Notes under the pieces: generated by a model
What the model saw: only the letters and a program-made list of their open reading frames with translations
What the model was told of the DNA's origin: nothing
Database searches by the model: none
Assembly (NCBI RefSeq): GCF_049340185.1
Contig: NZ_JBMPPC010000012.1
Span: 16,969 to 80,968, forward strand
Source: Undibacterium sp049340185
GTDB taxonomy: Bacteria > Pseudomonadota > Gammaproteobacteria > Burkholderiales > Burkholderiaceae_D
Direction: 5' to 3'
Length of the DNA stretch: 64,000 nt
Shown: positions 44,293 through 53,209 of the stretch, one piece after another
How positions within the stretch are numbered: the first letter of the stretch is position 1
How the letters are laid out: every line of letters begins with the position of its first letter
Program-made: the position numbers and the translations under genes

Positions 44293-45192
44293 ATGACTGA
44301 CTCACACGCCGTAAAAGCCTACTTGCTTGGATTACAGTCCAAGATCGTCGCCACGATGGAAAAGATCGATGGTAAGGACTTTATTATCGATAGCTGGGAT
44401 CGCCCGGAAGGTGGCGGCGGAATTTCGCGCGTGATTGAAGAAGGCAATGTATTCGAACGCGGCGGTGTAAATTTTTCTCATGTGATGGGGAATAACCTGC
44501 CTCCGTCAGCGGCAGCCCATCGCCCCGAACTCGCTGGTCGCAAGTGGGAAGCCATGGGCGTGTCACTGGTGCTGCATCCGCGCAATCCCTACGCACCGAC
44601 CGTGCATATGAATGTACGTTTCTTCACAACCTATGCCGAGGGTCAGCCCGATGTATGGTGGTTTGGTGGCGGCATGGATCTGACACCCTACTACGGCTTT
44701 GTTGATGATGCACAGCATTTCCATCAAAGCTGCAAAGATGCGCTGGTCCCATTTGGCCAGGATTTGCATCCGCGCTTTAAGAAATGGTGTGACGAATATT
44801 TTTATCTGAAGCACCGCAAAGAAGCACGTGGCGTTGGCGGCATTTTCTTCGATGATTTCAATGAACTCGATTTTGCAGCCAGCTTTGCGATGATGCAAAG
44901 TGTCGGCGATGCATTTGCCCCCGCCTATAGCGCTATCCTTGAAAAGCGCAAAGACTTGTCCTATGGTGAACGTGAGCGCGATTTCCAGGCGTACCGCCGG
45001 GGTCGTTATGTCGAGTTTAATCTGGTGTTCGATCGTGGCACACTATTTGGGTTGCAATCCGGTGGCAGGACCGAATCCATATTGATGTCCATGCCACCGG
45101 TAGTAAAATGGCGTTATGACTGGTCGCCGGAAGAAAACAGTGCCGAAGCAGCGCTGGCAAAAGAATTTTTGCCGCACAGGGAATGGGTTTAA
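44293..45192 (+). CDS. hemF: Oxygen-dependent coproporphyrinogen III oxidase
   Basis: HemF decarboxylates coproporphyrinogen III to protoporphyrinogen IX using O2, in haem synthesis. The 299-residue protein carries GGGISRVIEEGNVFERGGVNFS, VHMNVRFFTT, WWFGGGMDLTPYYGF, GGIFFDDFN and RGRYVEFNLVFDRGTLFGLQSGGRTESILMS-type motifs, covering all catalytic His/Asp segments. Its stop codon directly abuts the nadD start, so the two are coupled. An aerobic lifestyle is implied. Confidence 0.96.
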   Translation: MTDSHAVKAYLLGLQSKIVATMEKIDGKDFIIDSWDRPEGGGGISRVIEEGNVFERGGVNFSHVMGNNLPPSAAAHRPELAGRKWEAMGVSLVLHPRNPYAPTVHMNVRFFTTYAEGQPDVWWFGGGMDLTPYYGFVDDAQHFHQSCKDALVPFGQDLHPRFKKWCDEYFYLKHRKEARGVGGIFFDDFNELDFAASFAMMQSVGDAFAPAYSAILEKRKDLSYGERERDFQAYRRGRYVEFNLVFDRGTLFGLQSGGRTESILMSMPPVVKWRYDWSPEENSAEAALAKEFLPHREWV

Positions 45193-45963
45193 ATGACTGC
45201 GTCACCGGATTCTGTCTCGACCAATAAGATAGCCGGGACGAATCCGCTACATCAGCAGATTCAGCAAGCTCAGCGCTGTGTCGTCGTCCTGGGTGGCAGT
45301 TTTGATCCGGTTCACCTTGGTCATGTCGCGCTGGCAAAACGATTTATCACTTTATTAGAACCTCAGGAGTTACGGGTCGTACCGGCCGGTAATCCCTGGC
45401 AAAAGAAGGGTTTGATCGCCAGCGCGGAGCAAAGATGTGCCATGCTGGAATTGGCGTTTGCAGAGCTAAACACATGCAAACTAACGATAGATCAGCAAGA
45501 AATACAGCGCGCCAGGCATCAGCGCGCCACTTATACCGTCGACACCTTGCGCGCTTTGCGGGCTGAGTATGGCGACAAGACTTCCATCGTTTTTTTAATC
45601 GGTGCCGACCAGTTGCAGAATCTGTCTAGCTGGCACCAATGGCAACATTTGTTTGATCTGGCGCATCTATGCGCGGCCTCACGACCCGGCTTCCAACTGG
45701 AGCAGACAAATTCGCCACAAGCAGTAATGTCAGTAGCGCAGCAAACACAGCAGCAAGTGCTGCAAAAATTCAAGCAAGGAGCGGCAACACCGGAACAAAT
45801 TCGCAACACCCCCGCTGGGCGGACCTATCTGGCAGAGGATCTCCTCGTCGATATTTCAGCCACACAGATTCGTGACGATCTGCAGCATGGACAGCTAACA
45901 ACATCGCTAGTGCCTCGCAAGGTGCTAGACTATATACAACAACATCATATATACGAAAAATAA
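45193..45963 (+). CDS. nadD: Nicotinate-nucleotide adenylyltransferase
   Basis: NadD adenylates nicotinate mononucleotide in NAD synthesis. The 256-residue protein has the nucleotidyltransferase loop LGGSFDPVHLGHVALAKRF (HxGH at about residues 42-45) and the C-terminal ISATQIRDDL, equivalent to the ISSTxIR motif. The N-terminus is about 35 residues longer than in E. coli; a later start is possible, but the ATG abutting the hemF stop is attractive. It overlaps the rsfS start by one base. Confidence 0.93.
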   Translation: MTASPDSVSTNKIAGTNPLHQQIQQAQRCVVVLGGSFDPVHLGHVALAKRFITLLEPQELRVVPAGNPWQKKGLIASAEQRCAMLELAFAELNTCKLTIDQQEIQRARHQRATYTVDTLRALRAEYGDKTSIVFLIGADQLQNLSSWHQWQHLFDLAHLCAASRPGFQLEQTNSPQAVMSVAQQTQQQVLQKFKQGAATPEQIRNTPAGRTYLAEDLLVDISATQIRDDLQHGQLTTSLVPRKVLDYIQQHHIYEK

Positions 45964-46667
45964 TGGATATCAAACAACTACAAACTCTCGTCTTTGACGC
46001 TCTGGAAGACGTAAAAGCACAAGACATCATCGTCTACGACACTACCCACCTGACCAGTCTGTTCGACCGCGTTGCGATTGCCTCCGGTACGTCAAACCGT
46101 CAAACCAAAGCTCTGGCAGCGTCAGTGCGCGACAAAGTCAAACAAAATGGCGGCGACGTCATCGGCATGGAAGGTGAAACAACCGGTGAATGGGTACTGG
46201 TCGATCTGGGCGATATGGTCGTTCATATCATGCAACCGGCCATCCGCGCCTACTACCGCCTGGAAGAAATCTGGGGCGACAAAGAAATTAAATTCGGCGC
46301 AGCCAAACGCGGTACGAAAAAATTAGCCAGCGCATCAGAAGACGAAGAAGCCAAACCAAAACGTGCAAGTCGCGCCAAGGCTGCACCTGTCGAAGTCACA
46401 CACGATATGATGGCCAGCCAGACTACGTTGGACGACGAACCGAAGAAAGCCACGCGCAAACCTCGCGTAGCCAAAGCTGCCAGCGCTGATGCACCAGCAA
46501 AACCGGTACGTAAAACAGCAACAACCGCTGCTACTGGCGTGAAAAAAACGACCGCCAAAACACCAAGCGGTACTCGCGTCAAAGTTGCTGCGACCAAAAC
46601 CGCTGTTGCCTCCGCCAAAAAAGCCGCCGATAAAAAAGCGACTACTCGTCGTAAAACTGCAGAATAA
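45963..46667 (+). CDS. rsfS: Ribosome silencing factor RsfS with long basic tail
   Basis: RsfS binds ribosomal protein uL14 on the 50S subunit and blocks subunit joining when nutrients run low. Residues 1-112 are the complete domain (VFDALEDVKAQDIIVYD, RVAIASGTSNRQTKALA, EGETTGEWVLVDLGDMVVHIM, YYRLEEIWGD). Residues 113-234 form a Lys/Ala/Thr-rich, histone-H1-like extension that more than doubles the usual 105-120 residues. Such tails occur in some Burkholderiales and may bind RNA. It overlaps nadD by one base and ends at an intrinsic terminator. Confidence 0.93.
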   Translation: MDIKQLQTLVFDALEDVKAQDIIVYDTTHLTSLFDRVAIASGTSNRQTKALAASVRDKVKQNGGDVIGMEGETTGEWVLVDLGDMVVHIMQPAIRAYYRLEEIWGDKEIKFGAAKRGTKKLASASEDEEAKPKRASRAKAAPVEVTHDMMASQTTLDDEPKKATRKPRVAKAASADAPAKPVRKTATTAATGVKKTTAKTPSGTRVKVAATKTAVASAKKAADKKATTRRKTAE

Positions 46668-46779
46668 TCTGATTCGCTTACAAGAGTCGGTTGATAAATT
46701 CGTTTAAAAGATCTATTTACAGACGTGTTGAACAAATTTATTTAACAGATCGGCTTACTTGATACGGCAGATTAAATAT

Positions 46780-46809
46780 AGGCTTCTGTGTAAAACAGAA
46801 GCCTTTTTT
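46780..46809 (+). terminator. Intrinsic terminator after rsfS
   Basis: A 10-bp perfect stem (46780-46789 with 46795-46804, loop GTAAA) is followed by T6. It ends the transcript that runs through hemF-nadD-rsfS and separates it from rlmH-maf-rng. Confidence 0.9.
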
Positions 46810-46867
46810 ACGACTGTTTTTTCTGATTTTTTCCAAAAATTTTCCTCAATTAATTAGCTACCATTTT

Positions 46868-47338
46868 ATGCAACTCATCATCGCTGCCGTTGGTCACAAA
46901 ATGCCCGCATGGATAGAGGACGGCTTTAATGAATACAGCAAACGCATGCCGCCCGAATGCCGGATTCATCTGAAAGAAATTAAGCCCGTTGAGCGCTCCG
47001 GCAGTAAAACTGCCGAAACCGTGATGGGGCTGGAGCGCGTCAAAATTGAGGCTGTTTTACCGAAGAATGCACGCATCATCGCTCTGGATGAACGTGGCAA
47101 GGACTTGACCAGTGTTGCACTGTCACAGCAATTGACTAACTGGCAGCAAGATGGACGGGATGTGGCATTTATTATCGGCGGCGCGGATGGACTGGATGCT
47201 GAATTTAAGGCGAAGGCCGATATGCTGATCAGGATTTCCAGCCTGACCCTGCCGCACGGCATGGTACGCGTGCTGCTTGCTGAGCAACTGTATCGCGCTT
47301 ATTCGATTACGCAAAACCATCCCTATCATCGGGTCTGA
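46868..47338 (+). CDS. rlmH: 23S rRNA (pseudouridine-1915-N3)-methyltransferase
   Basis: RlmH methylates pseudouridine 1915 of 23S rRNA. The 156-residue SPOUT enzyme has MQLIIAAVGHKMPAWIEDGF at the N-terminus, the cofactor-binding FIIGGADGLD and the conserved C-terminal SLTLPHGMVRVLLAEQLYRAYSI followed by NHPYHR. Length is exactly that of the family. Placement after rsfS is the classic order; it begins the rlmH-maf-rng group. Confidence 0.96.
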   Translation: MQLIIAAVGHKMPAWIEDGFNEYSKRMPPECRIHLKEIKPVERSGSKTAETVMGLERVKIEAVLPKNARIIALDERGKDLTSVALSQQLTNWQQDGRDVAFIIGGADGLDAEFKAKADMLIRISSLTLPHGMVRVLLAEQLYRAYSITQNHPYHRV

Positions 47339-47411
47339 GCACAGGATAAAATCCTGGCGCACAATAGCCCCATCAGTAGACATATAGACCTGTGAACGTC
47401 GAGGAGACAAC

Positions 47412-48032
47412 ATGCCCATCGCCGACAATAAAATATATCTCGCCTCCAAGAGTCCGCGTCGCCGCGAACTCTTGCGCCAGATCGGTATCGATTTTGAAGT
47501 ATTGCTACTCCGGGATCTGGCGCCGCGTGGCCCCGATGTCACCGAGCAGGTATTGCCAGACGAACTACCTTACGATTATGTGAGCCGCGTCACGCAGGAA
47601 AAAGCTGAAGCTGCGTGGACCATCATGCAGCATCGCAGACTGGCGATGCGCCCTGTACTGGCTGCCGACACGACTGTCGTTATCCATGATCAGATTCTTG
47701 GCAAGCCCGCCGATCACAATGAGGCGCGTGCGATGTTAAGCCAACTTTCAGGACAACAGCACGCCGTCCTGACCAGTATTGCAGTCGTCAGCACGCAAGG
47801 GCGCTGGCACCTCACTCAGCGATCTGAGGTTCTATTTGCGACTTTATCCGAACAGGAAATTTCAGATTATTGTCTGTCCGCCGAGCCTTATGATAAAGCC
47901 GGTGGCTATGGTATCCAGGGATCTGCTGCGCGCTTTATTTCCCACATCAGCGGCAGTTATTCTGGCATCATGGGCTTACCCTTATTTGAGACGACCCAGC
48001 TGTTACGACAAGCAGGTATTCATATCCCCTAA
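47412..48032 (+). CDS. maf: Maf-like nucleoside triphosphate pyrophosphatase
   Basis: Maf proteins hydrolyse non-canonical or modified NTPs and are tied to septum control. The 206-residue protein shows the N-terminal IYLASKSPRRRELLRQIG, VLAADTTVVIHDQILGKP with the catalytic Asp, and EPYDKAGGYGIQGSAARFI. These fit the dTTP/UTP-type (YhdE) branch, although substrate choice is inferred. It precedes rng by 18 bases, a frequent maf-rng pairing. Confidence 0.92.
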   Translation: MPIADNKIYLASKSPRRRELLRQIGIDFEVLLLRDLAPRGPDVTEQVLPDELPYDYVSRVTQEKAEAAWTIMQHRRLAMRPVLAADTTVVIHDQILGKPADHNEARAMLSQLSGQQHAVLTSIAVVSTQGRWHLTQRSEVLFATLSEQEISDYCLSAEPYDKAGGYGIQGSAARFISHISGSYSGIMGLPLFETTQLLRQAGIHIP

Positions 48033-48050
48033 TTGGCATCTTATTGATCT

Positions 48051-49511
48051 ATGAGCGAAAATCTCCTCATCAACATCACCCCGCAAGAAACCCGGGTTGC
48101 CTTGATTTTTCAAGGTGCAGTACAAGAACTTCATATCGAACGCACATTGTCGCGCGGCCTGGTTGGCAATGTGTATCTGGGTAAAGTGGTACGCGTACTG
48201 CCCGGCATGCAATCCGCATTTATTGACATCGGTTTAGAGCGTGCTGCGTTTTTACATGTCGCCGATATCTGGGACGCACGTTCGCAAGAAGGCGGCAATG
48301 TACTGACACCGATTGAAAAACTGTTATTCGATGGTCAGTCGATTACCGTTCAGGTTATCAAAGATCCGATCGGCACCAAAGGCGCACGGCTCTCTACCCA
48401 GATTTCTATTGCGGGCCGCATGCTGGTCTATCTGCCGCAAGATTCTCATATCGGCATTTCACAGCGTATCGAAAACGAAGCCGAGCGTGAAGCACTACGC
48501 GCCAAAGTGCTCAGTTTGCAGCAGCCTGATGAAAAAGGAGGGTTCATCGTCAGAACCATGGCTGAAGATGCCTCTGACGAAGATCTGAAATCCGATGTCG
48601 AATATCTGAGGCGGACATGGGCGAATATCACCCAGATGGCAAAAACTCAGCCGCCCACAACCCTGCTCTACCAGGATCTGAATCTGGCACAAAGAGTACT
48701 GCGTGATTTTGTGAACGAAGAGACTGCAAGTATTCAGGTCGATTCGCGTGAAAACTATCAGATGCTAGTTGAGTTCGGTACCACGTACACACCATCGGTA
48801 TTACCGAAACTCCAGCATTACACAGGCGAACGGCCACTCTTCGATTTATACGGTGTCGAAGAAGAAATTGAGCGCGCTCTGGGGCGTCGCGTCGATCTGA
48901 AATCCGGCGGCTACCTGATCGTTGATCAGACCGAAGCCATGACGACCATTGACGTCAACACAGGTAGCTTCGTCGCCGGCCGAAACTTCGATGACACCAT
49001 CTTCAAAACCAATCTCGAAGCAGCCCACGCCATCGCCCGCCAACTACGACTTCGCAATCTCGGCGGCATCATCATTCTCGATATTATCGATATGGAGAAC
49101 GAAGAGCATAAAGCCGCGGTACTCGCAGAGTTAAATAAAGCATTGTCGCGCGACCGGACTAAACTCTCCATCTCTAATTTCTCTGCATTAGGCCTGGTCG
49201 AAGTCACCCGCAAACGCACCAGGGAATCGCTAGCACACATCCTGTGTGAACCCTGCCCGGCATGCAGCGGCAAGGGTCAGGTCAAAACTGCACGCACCAT
49301 CTGCTACGAAATTTTGCGCGAACTCTTGCGCGAAGCCAAGCAATTCAATCCAAGAGAATTCCGCATCATGGCGTCGCAAGTCGTCGTAGATATGTTTCTT
49401 GAAGAAGAGTCACAGCATTTAGCCATGCTTGGTGATTTCATTGGTAAGCCGATTTCACTGCAAGTCGAGAATGTGTTTCATCAGGAGCAGTACGACATCA
49501 TTCTGATGTAG
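48051..49511 (+). CDS. rng: Ribonuclease G
   Basis: RNase G matures 16S rRNA 5' ends and degrades some mRNAs. The 486-residue protein has an N-terminal S1-like domain (NVYLGKVVRVLPGMQSAFIDIG), RNase H-like and 5'-sensor regions, the catalytic TTIDVNTGSFVAG and ILDIIDMENEEHK with the metal-binding Asp pair, and the zinc-link type CEPCPACSGKG. It lacks the long C-terminal scaffold of RNase E. It ends 13 bases before a strong hairpin. Confidence 0.95.
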   Translation: MSENLLINITPQETRVALIFQGAVQELHIERTLSRGLVGNVYLGKVVRVLPGMQSAFIDIGLERAAFLHVADIWDARSQEGGNVLTPIEKLLFDGQSITVQVIKDPIGTKGARLSTQISIAGRMLVYLPQDSHIGISQRIENEAEREALRAKVLSLQQPDEKGGFIVRTMAEDASDEDLKSDVEYLRRTWANITQMAKTQPPTTLLYQDLNLAQRVLRDFVNEETASIQVDSRENYQMLVEFGTTYTPSVLPKLQHYTGERPLFDLYGVEEEIERALGRRVDLKSGGYLIVDQTEAMTTIDVNTGSFVAGRNFDDTIFKTNLEAAHAIARQLRLRNLGGIIILDIIDMENEEHKAAVLAELNKALSRDRTKLSISNFSALGLVEVTRKRTRESLAHILCEPCPACSGKGQVKTARTICYEILRELLREAKQFNPREFRIMASQVVVDMFLEEESQHLAMLGDFIGKPISLQVENVFHQEQYDIILM

Positions 49512-49524
49512 TCAGGATAAAAAA

Positions 49525-49582
49525 CGCAGTATTGATGCGGGCTACAGAAGAAAAAACCTCTACAACCCGCATCAATACTGCG
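49525..49582. repeat. 17-bp perfect inverted repeat after rng
   Basis: The arms 49525-49541 and 49566-49582 are exact reverse complements; the 24-base interior contains an A-run. It lies 13 bases past the rng stop and before the convergent PEP-CTERM gene. There is no terminal T-run, so it probably stabilises the mRNA 3' end or acts as a weak terminator. Confidence 0.8.
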
Positions 49583-49677
49583 CGATTCTGTTTGAAACTC
49601 AATTAAAACTCTGTGCAGCTTAGTGAAAATCTAACTGAAATTCTTCAGTATTTCTCAAACCTGTCAAACACAAACGA

Positions 49678-50475
49678 CTAGCTCGACTGCTTGCGACTCA
49701 GGAACAAACCTAACAGTCCGATGCCGATTAAGGCGAGCAAATCTGGTTCAGGAATTTGTACCGGCGTCGAAGTAATCACAAATGCAAACGTTGCCGGGGT
49801 AAATTTGCCCTCCTCCGTTTGAAATCCCAGACATCCTGCAGCAGCGCCAGCCACCGCACAAGTCGCAGCCGGAAGTGGTTGTAATTTGTTCGTGGTTTCA
49901 AATGCGCTGACATAATAAGTAAAGCCGTCATATACAAAACTGTTGTTCAAAGCACCGCTGTCAATCACAAAAATATCATCACATAGCGATGTCGTGATAA
50001 AGCCGCAATTTGCCTGATTAGGCGTCTCCTTAAAGTGAATCGCAAAGGAAATTAGATCAGGTGGCAAAGCAGCTCCAGAGATTGGCAAATCGGGAGTCAG
50101 CGTCAACAGCGTGTCGAGAACAGCGTTGGTTAAAGTCGCATAAGCACCGCTGAGTGTATTGTTGTAATGAGTAATCGTGTTCGTCACAGCCGCCGGGCCG
50201 TTTGTTACGACAGTGCCGCCGAGAATATTGCCGTTTGTAATTTCCAGGCCACTGCGCGAGCTTGTACCGTTACCGGTGTTGTTGTGAAAATCCAGAGTGC
50301 CGCCCCAACTGATGACACTAGCATTTTGTAAGGTTGAGCCGCCACCTGCCGAAAAAGTTGCCGAATTCCAAGTGGAACTTTGATCAAATTTCCATTGCGT
50401 TACTAAAGTAGCCTGAGCCACGCCAGCCAACAACAAGCTAGTCAGCAAGCTCAATGTCATCATCATTTTTTTCAT
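49678..50475 (-). CDS. THxN-type PEP-CTERM sorting domain protein
   Basis: The 265-residue secreted precursor has a signal peptide (residues 1-22), a beta-rich body with Asn/Thr/Gly-rich stretches and the THYN motif at 102-105 (NTITHYNNTL) that defines the THxN family. At the C-terminus is the sorting signal: PEP at 242-244, the hydrophobic LLALIGIGLLGLFL, then the basic RKQSS. Exosortase would cut at this signal and the protein is expected at the surface or in extracellular matrix. Four Cys in two close pairs (NCGFITTSLC, TCAVAGAAAGC) suggest disulfides. Its function is unknown. No exosortase gene is in the window. Confidence 0.88.
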   Translation of the reverse strand: MKKMMMTLSLLTSLLLAGVAQATLVTQWKFDQSSTWNSATFSAGGGSTLQNASVISWGGTLDFHNNTGNGTSSRSGLEITNGNILGGTVVTNGPAAVTNTITHYNNTLSGAYATLTNAVLDTLLTLTPDLPISGAALPPDLISFAIHFKETPNQANCGFITTSLCDDIFVIDSGALNNSFVYDGFTYYVSAFETTNKLQPLPAATCAVAGAAAGCLGFQTEEGKFTPATFAFVITSTPVQIPEPDLLALIGIGLLGLFLSRKQSS

Positions 50476-50945
50476 CTCTGATCTCCTTTAACATACTTTA
50501 CATACCGTTAAAACCACATCAAACAATGTCAAAATTCAGACCGTCTGGAACAACAACAATTTGCAGTGGCAACACTTGTCGATGCTTAGAGTCTTCTCAA
50601 GAACAACGGATAAACTGGCCCGATCGTTCACCTCAGTCAATCATGCATATATCGTTCCAACTTTTCCGGATCGCCTTTTATGCTTGAATACAGAGGAGAA
50701 ATACTACGAAGAGTAAAGCAGACGCAAATGGTCTGTAAAATAGTGCGACAGTTTGATGGCCGGATAATTTCATCAAACAAATATAGCAGCGTAGAAACAC
50801 CAAGGTCTGCTCACAACGAATTAGGAGTGCGAATGCATCTGCCGACGTGCGATAAGGTAGGACTTGTCACCCTGTGTCGTGGAATGAACGTATTTACCAG
50901 TCTAATTGTGCATAAATCCTGCCACTCAATAACAAATTTTTGCTT
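50476..50945. other. 470-bp divergent gene-free region
   Basis: This spacer lies between the PEP-CTERM gene (minus) and the acyltransferase gene (plus). It has a good SD (AAAGGAG) for the PEP-CTERM gene. Plus-strand ORFs here, including 89 codons at 50680-50949, have no family resemblance and I do not call them. No sigma-54-type promoter fits the spacing rule on inspection. Confidence 0.6.
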
Positions 50946-51968
50946 ATGACCAATAGAAATAACTGGGCTGACTACGCCAAGGCAATCGGTATCTTGCTGG
51001 TCGTTTATGCACACGTCGCACGTGGCGCGTGGAACGCCGGTTTGCCATTAGACAAAGAGAGCTACATGCTGATCGATAGTGTGATCTACAGCTTTCATAT
51101 GCCATTGTTTTTTTTCTTGTCTGGTTTGTTTTTCTTGCCGTCATTAAACAAATACGGTGGTATGCAGCTCATGCGCGGCAAACTTAGTACGATTATTTAT
51201 CCTTACCTGATCTGGTCTCTGTTGCAGGGATTCATTGAGGTATTTTTATCTCGCTATACGAACTCACAAACTAGCGTGGGCGATGTCTTATCCTTACTAT
51301 GGATGCCTCGCGCGCATTTCTGGTTTTTATATGTTCTCTTCCTGATCTTTGGCCTTGCTGTACTGGTACATCGTCAGCAGCAGGTCAGGCAACAAGGTGT
51401 CATCCTGGTGTCGGCACTAGCGTTCTGGGTACTGCACTTGTATGTCGCACTCCCTTTTCCTTTTGACTATCTGGCGAATTATTTTATTTTTTTCGTCTTA
51501 GGTATGAATGTCACTGCGGTCTTGCGATGGATAGAAAATCGAGCTGGCAGTTGGGTATTCGGCAGTCTGATTTTATTCGGAACACTGCAGTACATCTTTC
51601 ATCATCGCTTGCGCCTGATCTACACCGATACAAGTGTGTTGCTCATCGTCCTGTCATGCGCTGGTATCGTTTTAGTCAGTAGTCTGTCGGTCTGGCTCAG
51701 CCAAACAGGAACCGCTGTATGGTTGGCGACAATAGGGCAATATTCCATGCCGATTTATCTGATGCATATACTCGCAGCGAGTGGCGTCAGAATTATATTG
51801 AGTAAATTTTTACATATTGACGATGTGACGACACATCTACTAGCTGGCGTCAGTACGGGGATCGTGTTGCCGGTGCTTGTATATTGCGGTAGTCAAACAA
51901 AATCGCTGAGCGCACTGCGATATTTATTCACACCACCAGCATGGCGTTTAAAAAACACATCTGCCTGA
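50946..51968 (+). CDS. Acyltransferase 3 family membrane protein
   Basis: This 340-residue protein has about ten membrane helices and belongs to the acyltransferase-3 (OafA/WecH/NolX) family, which moves acyl groups onto sugars or other surface molecules. The N-terminal signature NWADYAKAIGILLVVYAHVARG contains the catalytic His. FHMPLFFFLSGLFF and WFLYVLFLIFGLAVLV follow. I choose the ATG at 50946; a TTG at 50940 is two codons earlier. It is isolated from other surface-polysaccharide genes here, so the acceptor is unknown. Confidence 0.88.
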   Translation: MTNRNNWADYAKAIGILLVVYAHVARGAWNAGLPLDKESYMLIDSVIYSFHMPLFFFLSGLFFLPSLNKYGGMQLMRGKLSTIIYPYLIWSLLQGFIEVFLSRYTNSQTSVGDVLSLLWMPRAHFWFLYVLFLIFGLAVLVHRQQQVRQQGVILVSALAFWVLHLYVALPFPFDYLANYFIFFVLGMNVTAVLRWIENRAGSWVFGSLILFGTLQYIFHHRLRLIYTDTSVLLIVLSCAGIVLVSSLSVWLSQTGTAVWLATIGQYSMPIYLMHILAASGVRIILSKFLHIDDVTTHLLAGVSTGIVLPVLVYCGSQTKSLSALRYLFTPPAWRLKNTSA

Positions 51969-52003
51969 GTCTTTCCGAGCCTCTCAAGACTAACTACGGA
52001 CAG

Positions 52004-53209
52004 TTATCCCTGCAAAATTTTCGCCGCATCCATCGCTGCAATGCGTCCTTCATCAGTGGGGACAACCCAGATCTCAACCGGGCTGCTTGCGGTATGAACT
52101 GCAGCGATCGCATCTCCTTGTGCAGCAACATTTTTTGCATTATCGATATGTAGGTTAAGGTAGCTAAGTTGCTCGCAAACCTGTTGACGTAATACAGCAT
52201 CATGCTCGCCAATGCCGCCAGTAAAAACCAGCAAATCGATGCCACCGACACAGGCCGTCATTGCCCCGATCTCCCGCACAATGCGGTGTGTAAATAAATC
52301 AATCGCCGCTTTTGCCTGCAAGTCCTCACACGCTCGCAAGCGTCGCATATCAGCTGAAATACCCGAGACGCCCAACAAACCTGATTCTTTGTACAAACTG
52401 GATTCTAGCTGTGTTGCGGTCCACCCTTGCTGTAGCAAATAAAGAATGACGCCAGCATCCAACGCACCGCAACGAGTCCCCATCATCAATCCATCAAGCG
52501 CGGAAAATCCCATCGTCGTCGCCCGGCTCTGACCATCGTACATTGCGCACAAGCTTGCACCATTTCCGAGATGAGCCATGACAACGCGTTGTCTGGAACG
52601 TAGCGAACACTCATGCAAACGGCCCGCAACATAGCGATACGACAAACCATGAAATCCATAGCGACGGACACCAAGCTCACGAATCCTTTTAGGCAGCGCG
52701 AGCGTACGCTCGACTTCAGGTAAATCAGCATGAAATCCAGTGTCAAAACACGCAATTTGCGGAACACCGGGATAAGCATTCTGAAATGCGATGACACCGT
52801 CGAGATTATGTGGCTGATGCAAGGGTGCCAGGCAATCTAAGCCGTGTAAATAATGTATGTCTTCATCGCCTAAACGGATGGAGCGGGAATAACGGTCACC
52901 GCCATGCACAATGCGATGTGCAACTGCGAGTATCGATACGTCACCGGCATAGTGCTGCAAGAGCTGATGTAATTCAGTCAGCGCACGGGCGAAACGATCC
53001 TCTCCTTCGGGGATGTCAATGCGCGTACTGATGGGCGACTCACCACTTCGGCGAATAGTCACCTTAACGATACCTTGCGGCTCTAGTCCTTCGACTAAGC
53101 CAGTTAATATCGCGGCCTCTACCGTCCCTTGTTCGCACGGATATAAGGCAAATTTGATCGAAGAAGAGCCAGAATTGACCGATAAAATAAGCTTGATCGC
53201 GTCGCTCAT
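52004..53209 (-). CDS. ackA: Acetate kinase
   Basis: AckA interconverts acetyl phosphate plus ADP and acetate plus ATP. From the ATG at 53209 (MSDAIKLILSVNSGSSSIKFAL) the protein has 401 residues, the usual length. Signatures are the N-terminal SVNSGSSSIKFAL, FDTGFHADLP and VVMAHLGNGASLCAM, and FTGGIGEHDAVLR. The frame is open to 53335 but the added residues are atypical. The start overlaps the stop of the pta fusion gene (ATGA), so the two form a coupled operon. Confidence 0.95.
   Translation of the reverse strand: MSDAIKLILSVNSGSSSIKFALYPCEQGTVEAAILTGLVEGLEPQGIVKVTIRRSGESPISTRIDIPEGEDRFARALTELHQLLQHYAGDVSILAVAHRIVHGGDRYSRSIRLGDEDIHYLHGLDCLAPLHQPHNLDGVIAFQNAYPGVPQIACFDTGFHADLPEVERTLALPKRIRELGVRRYGFHGLSYRYVAGRLHECSLRSRQRVVMAHLGNGASLCAMYDGQSRATTMGFSALDGLMMGTRCGALDAGVILYLLQQGWTATQLESSLYKESGLLGVSGISADMRRLRACEDLQAKAAIDLFTHRIVREIGAMTACVGGIDLLVFTGGIGEHDAVLRQQVCEQLSYLNLHIDNAKNVAAQGDAIAAVHTASSPVEIWVVPTDEGRIAAMDAAKILQG

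Noticed and set aside
50476..50700. Sigma-54 promoter for the PEP-CTERM gene, as in PrsR-controlled regulons
   Set aside because: A TGGCA with a later TGC was seen, but on the wrong strand and with wrong GG-GC spacing.
50680..50949. 89-codon plus-strand ORF in the gap before the acyltransferase gene
   Set aside because: Composition is not protein-like, it has no convincing SD and it runs into the acyltransferase start.
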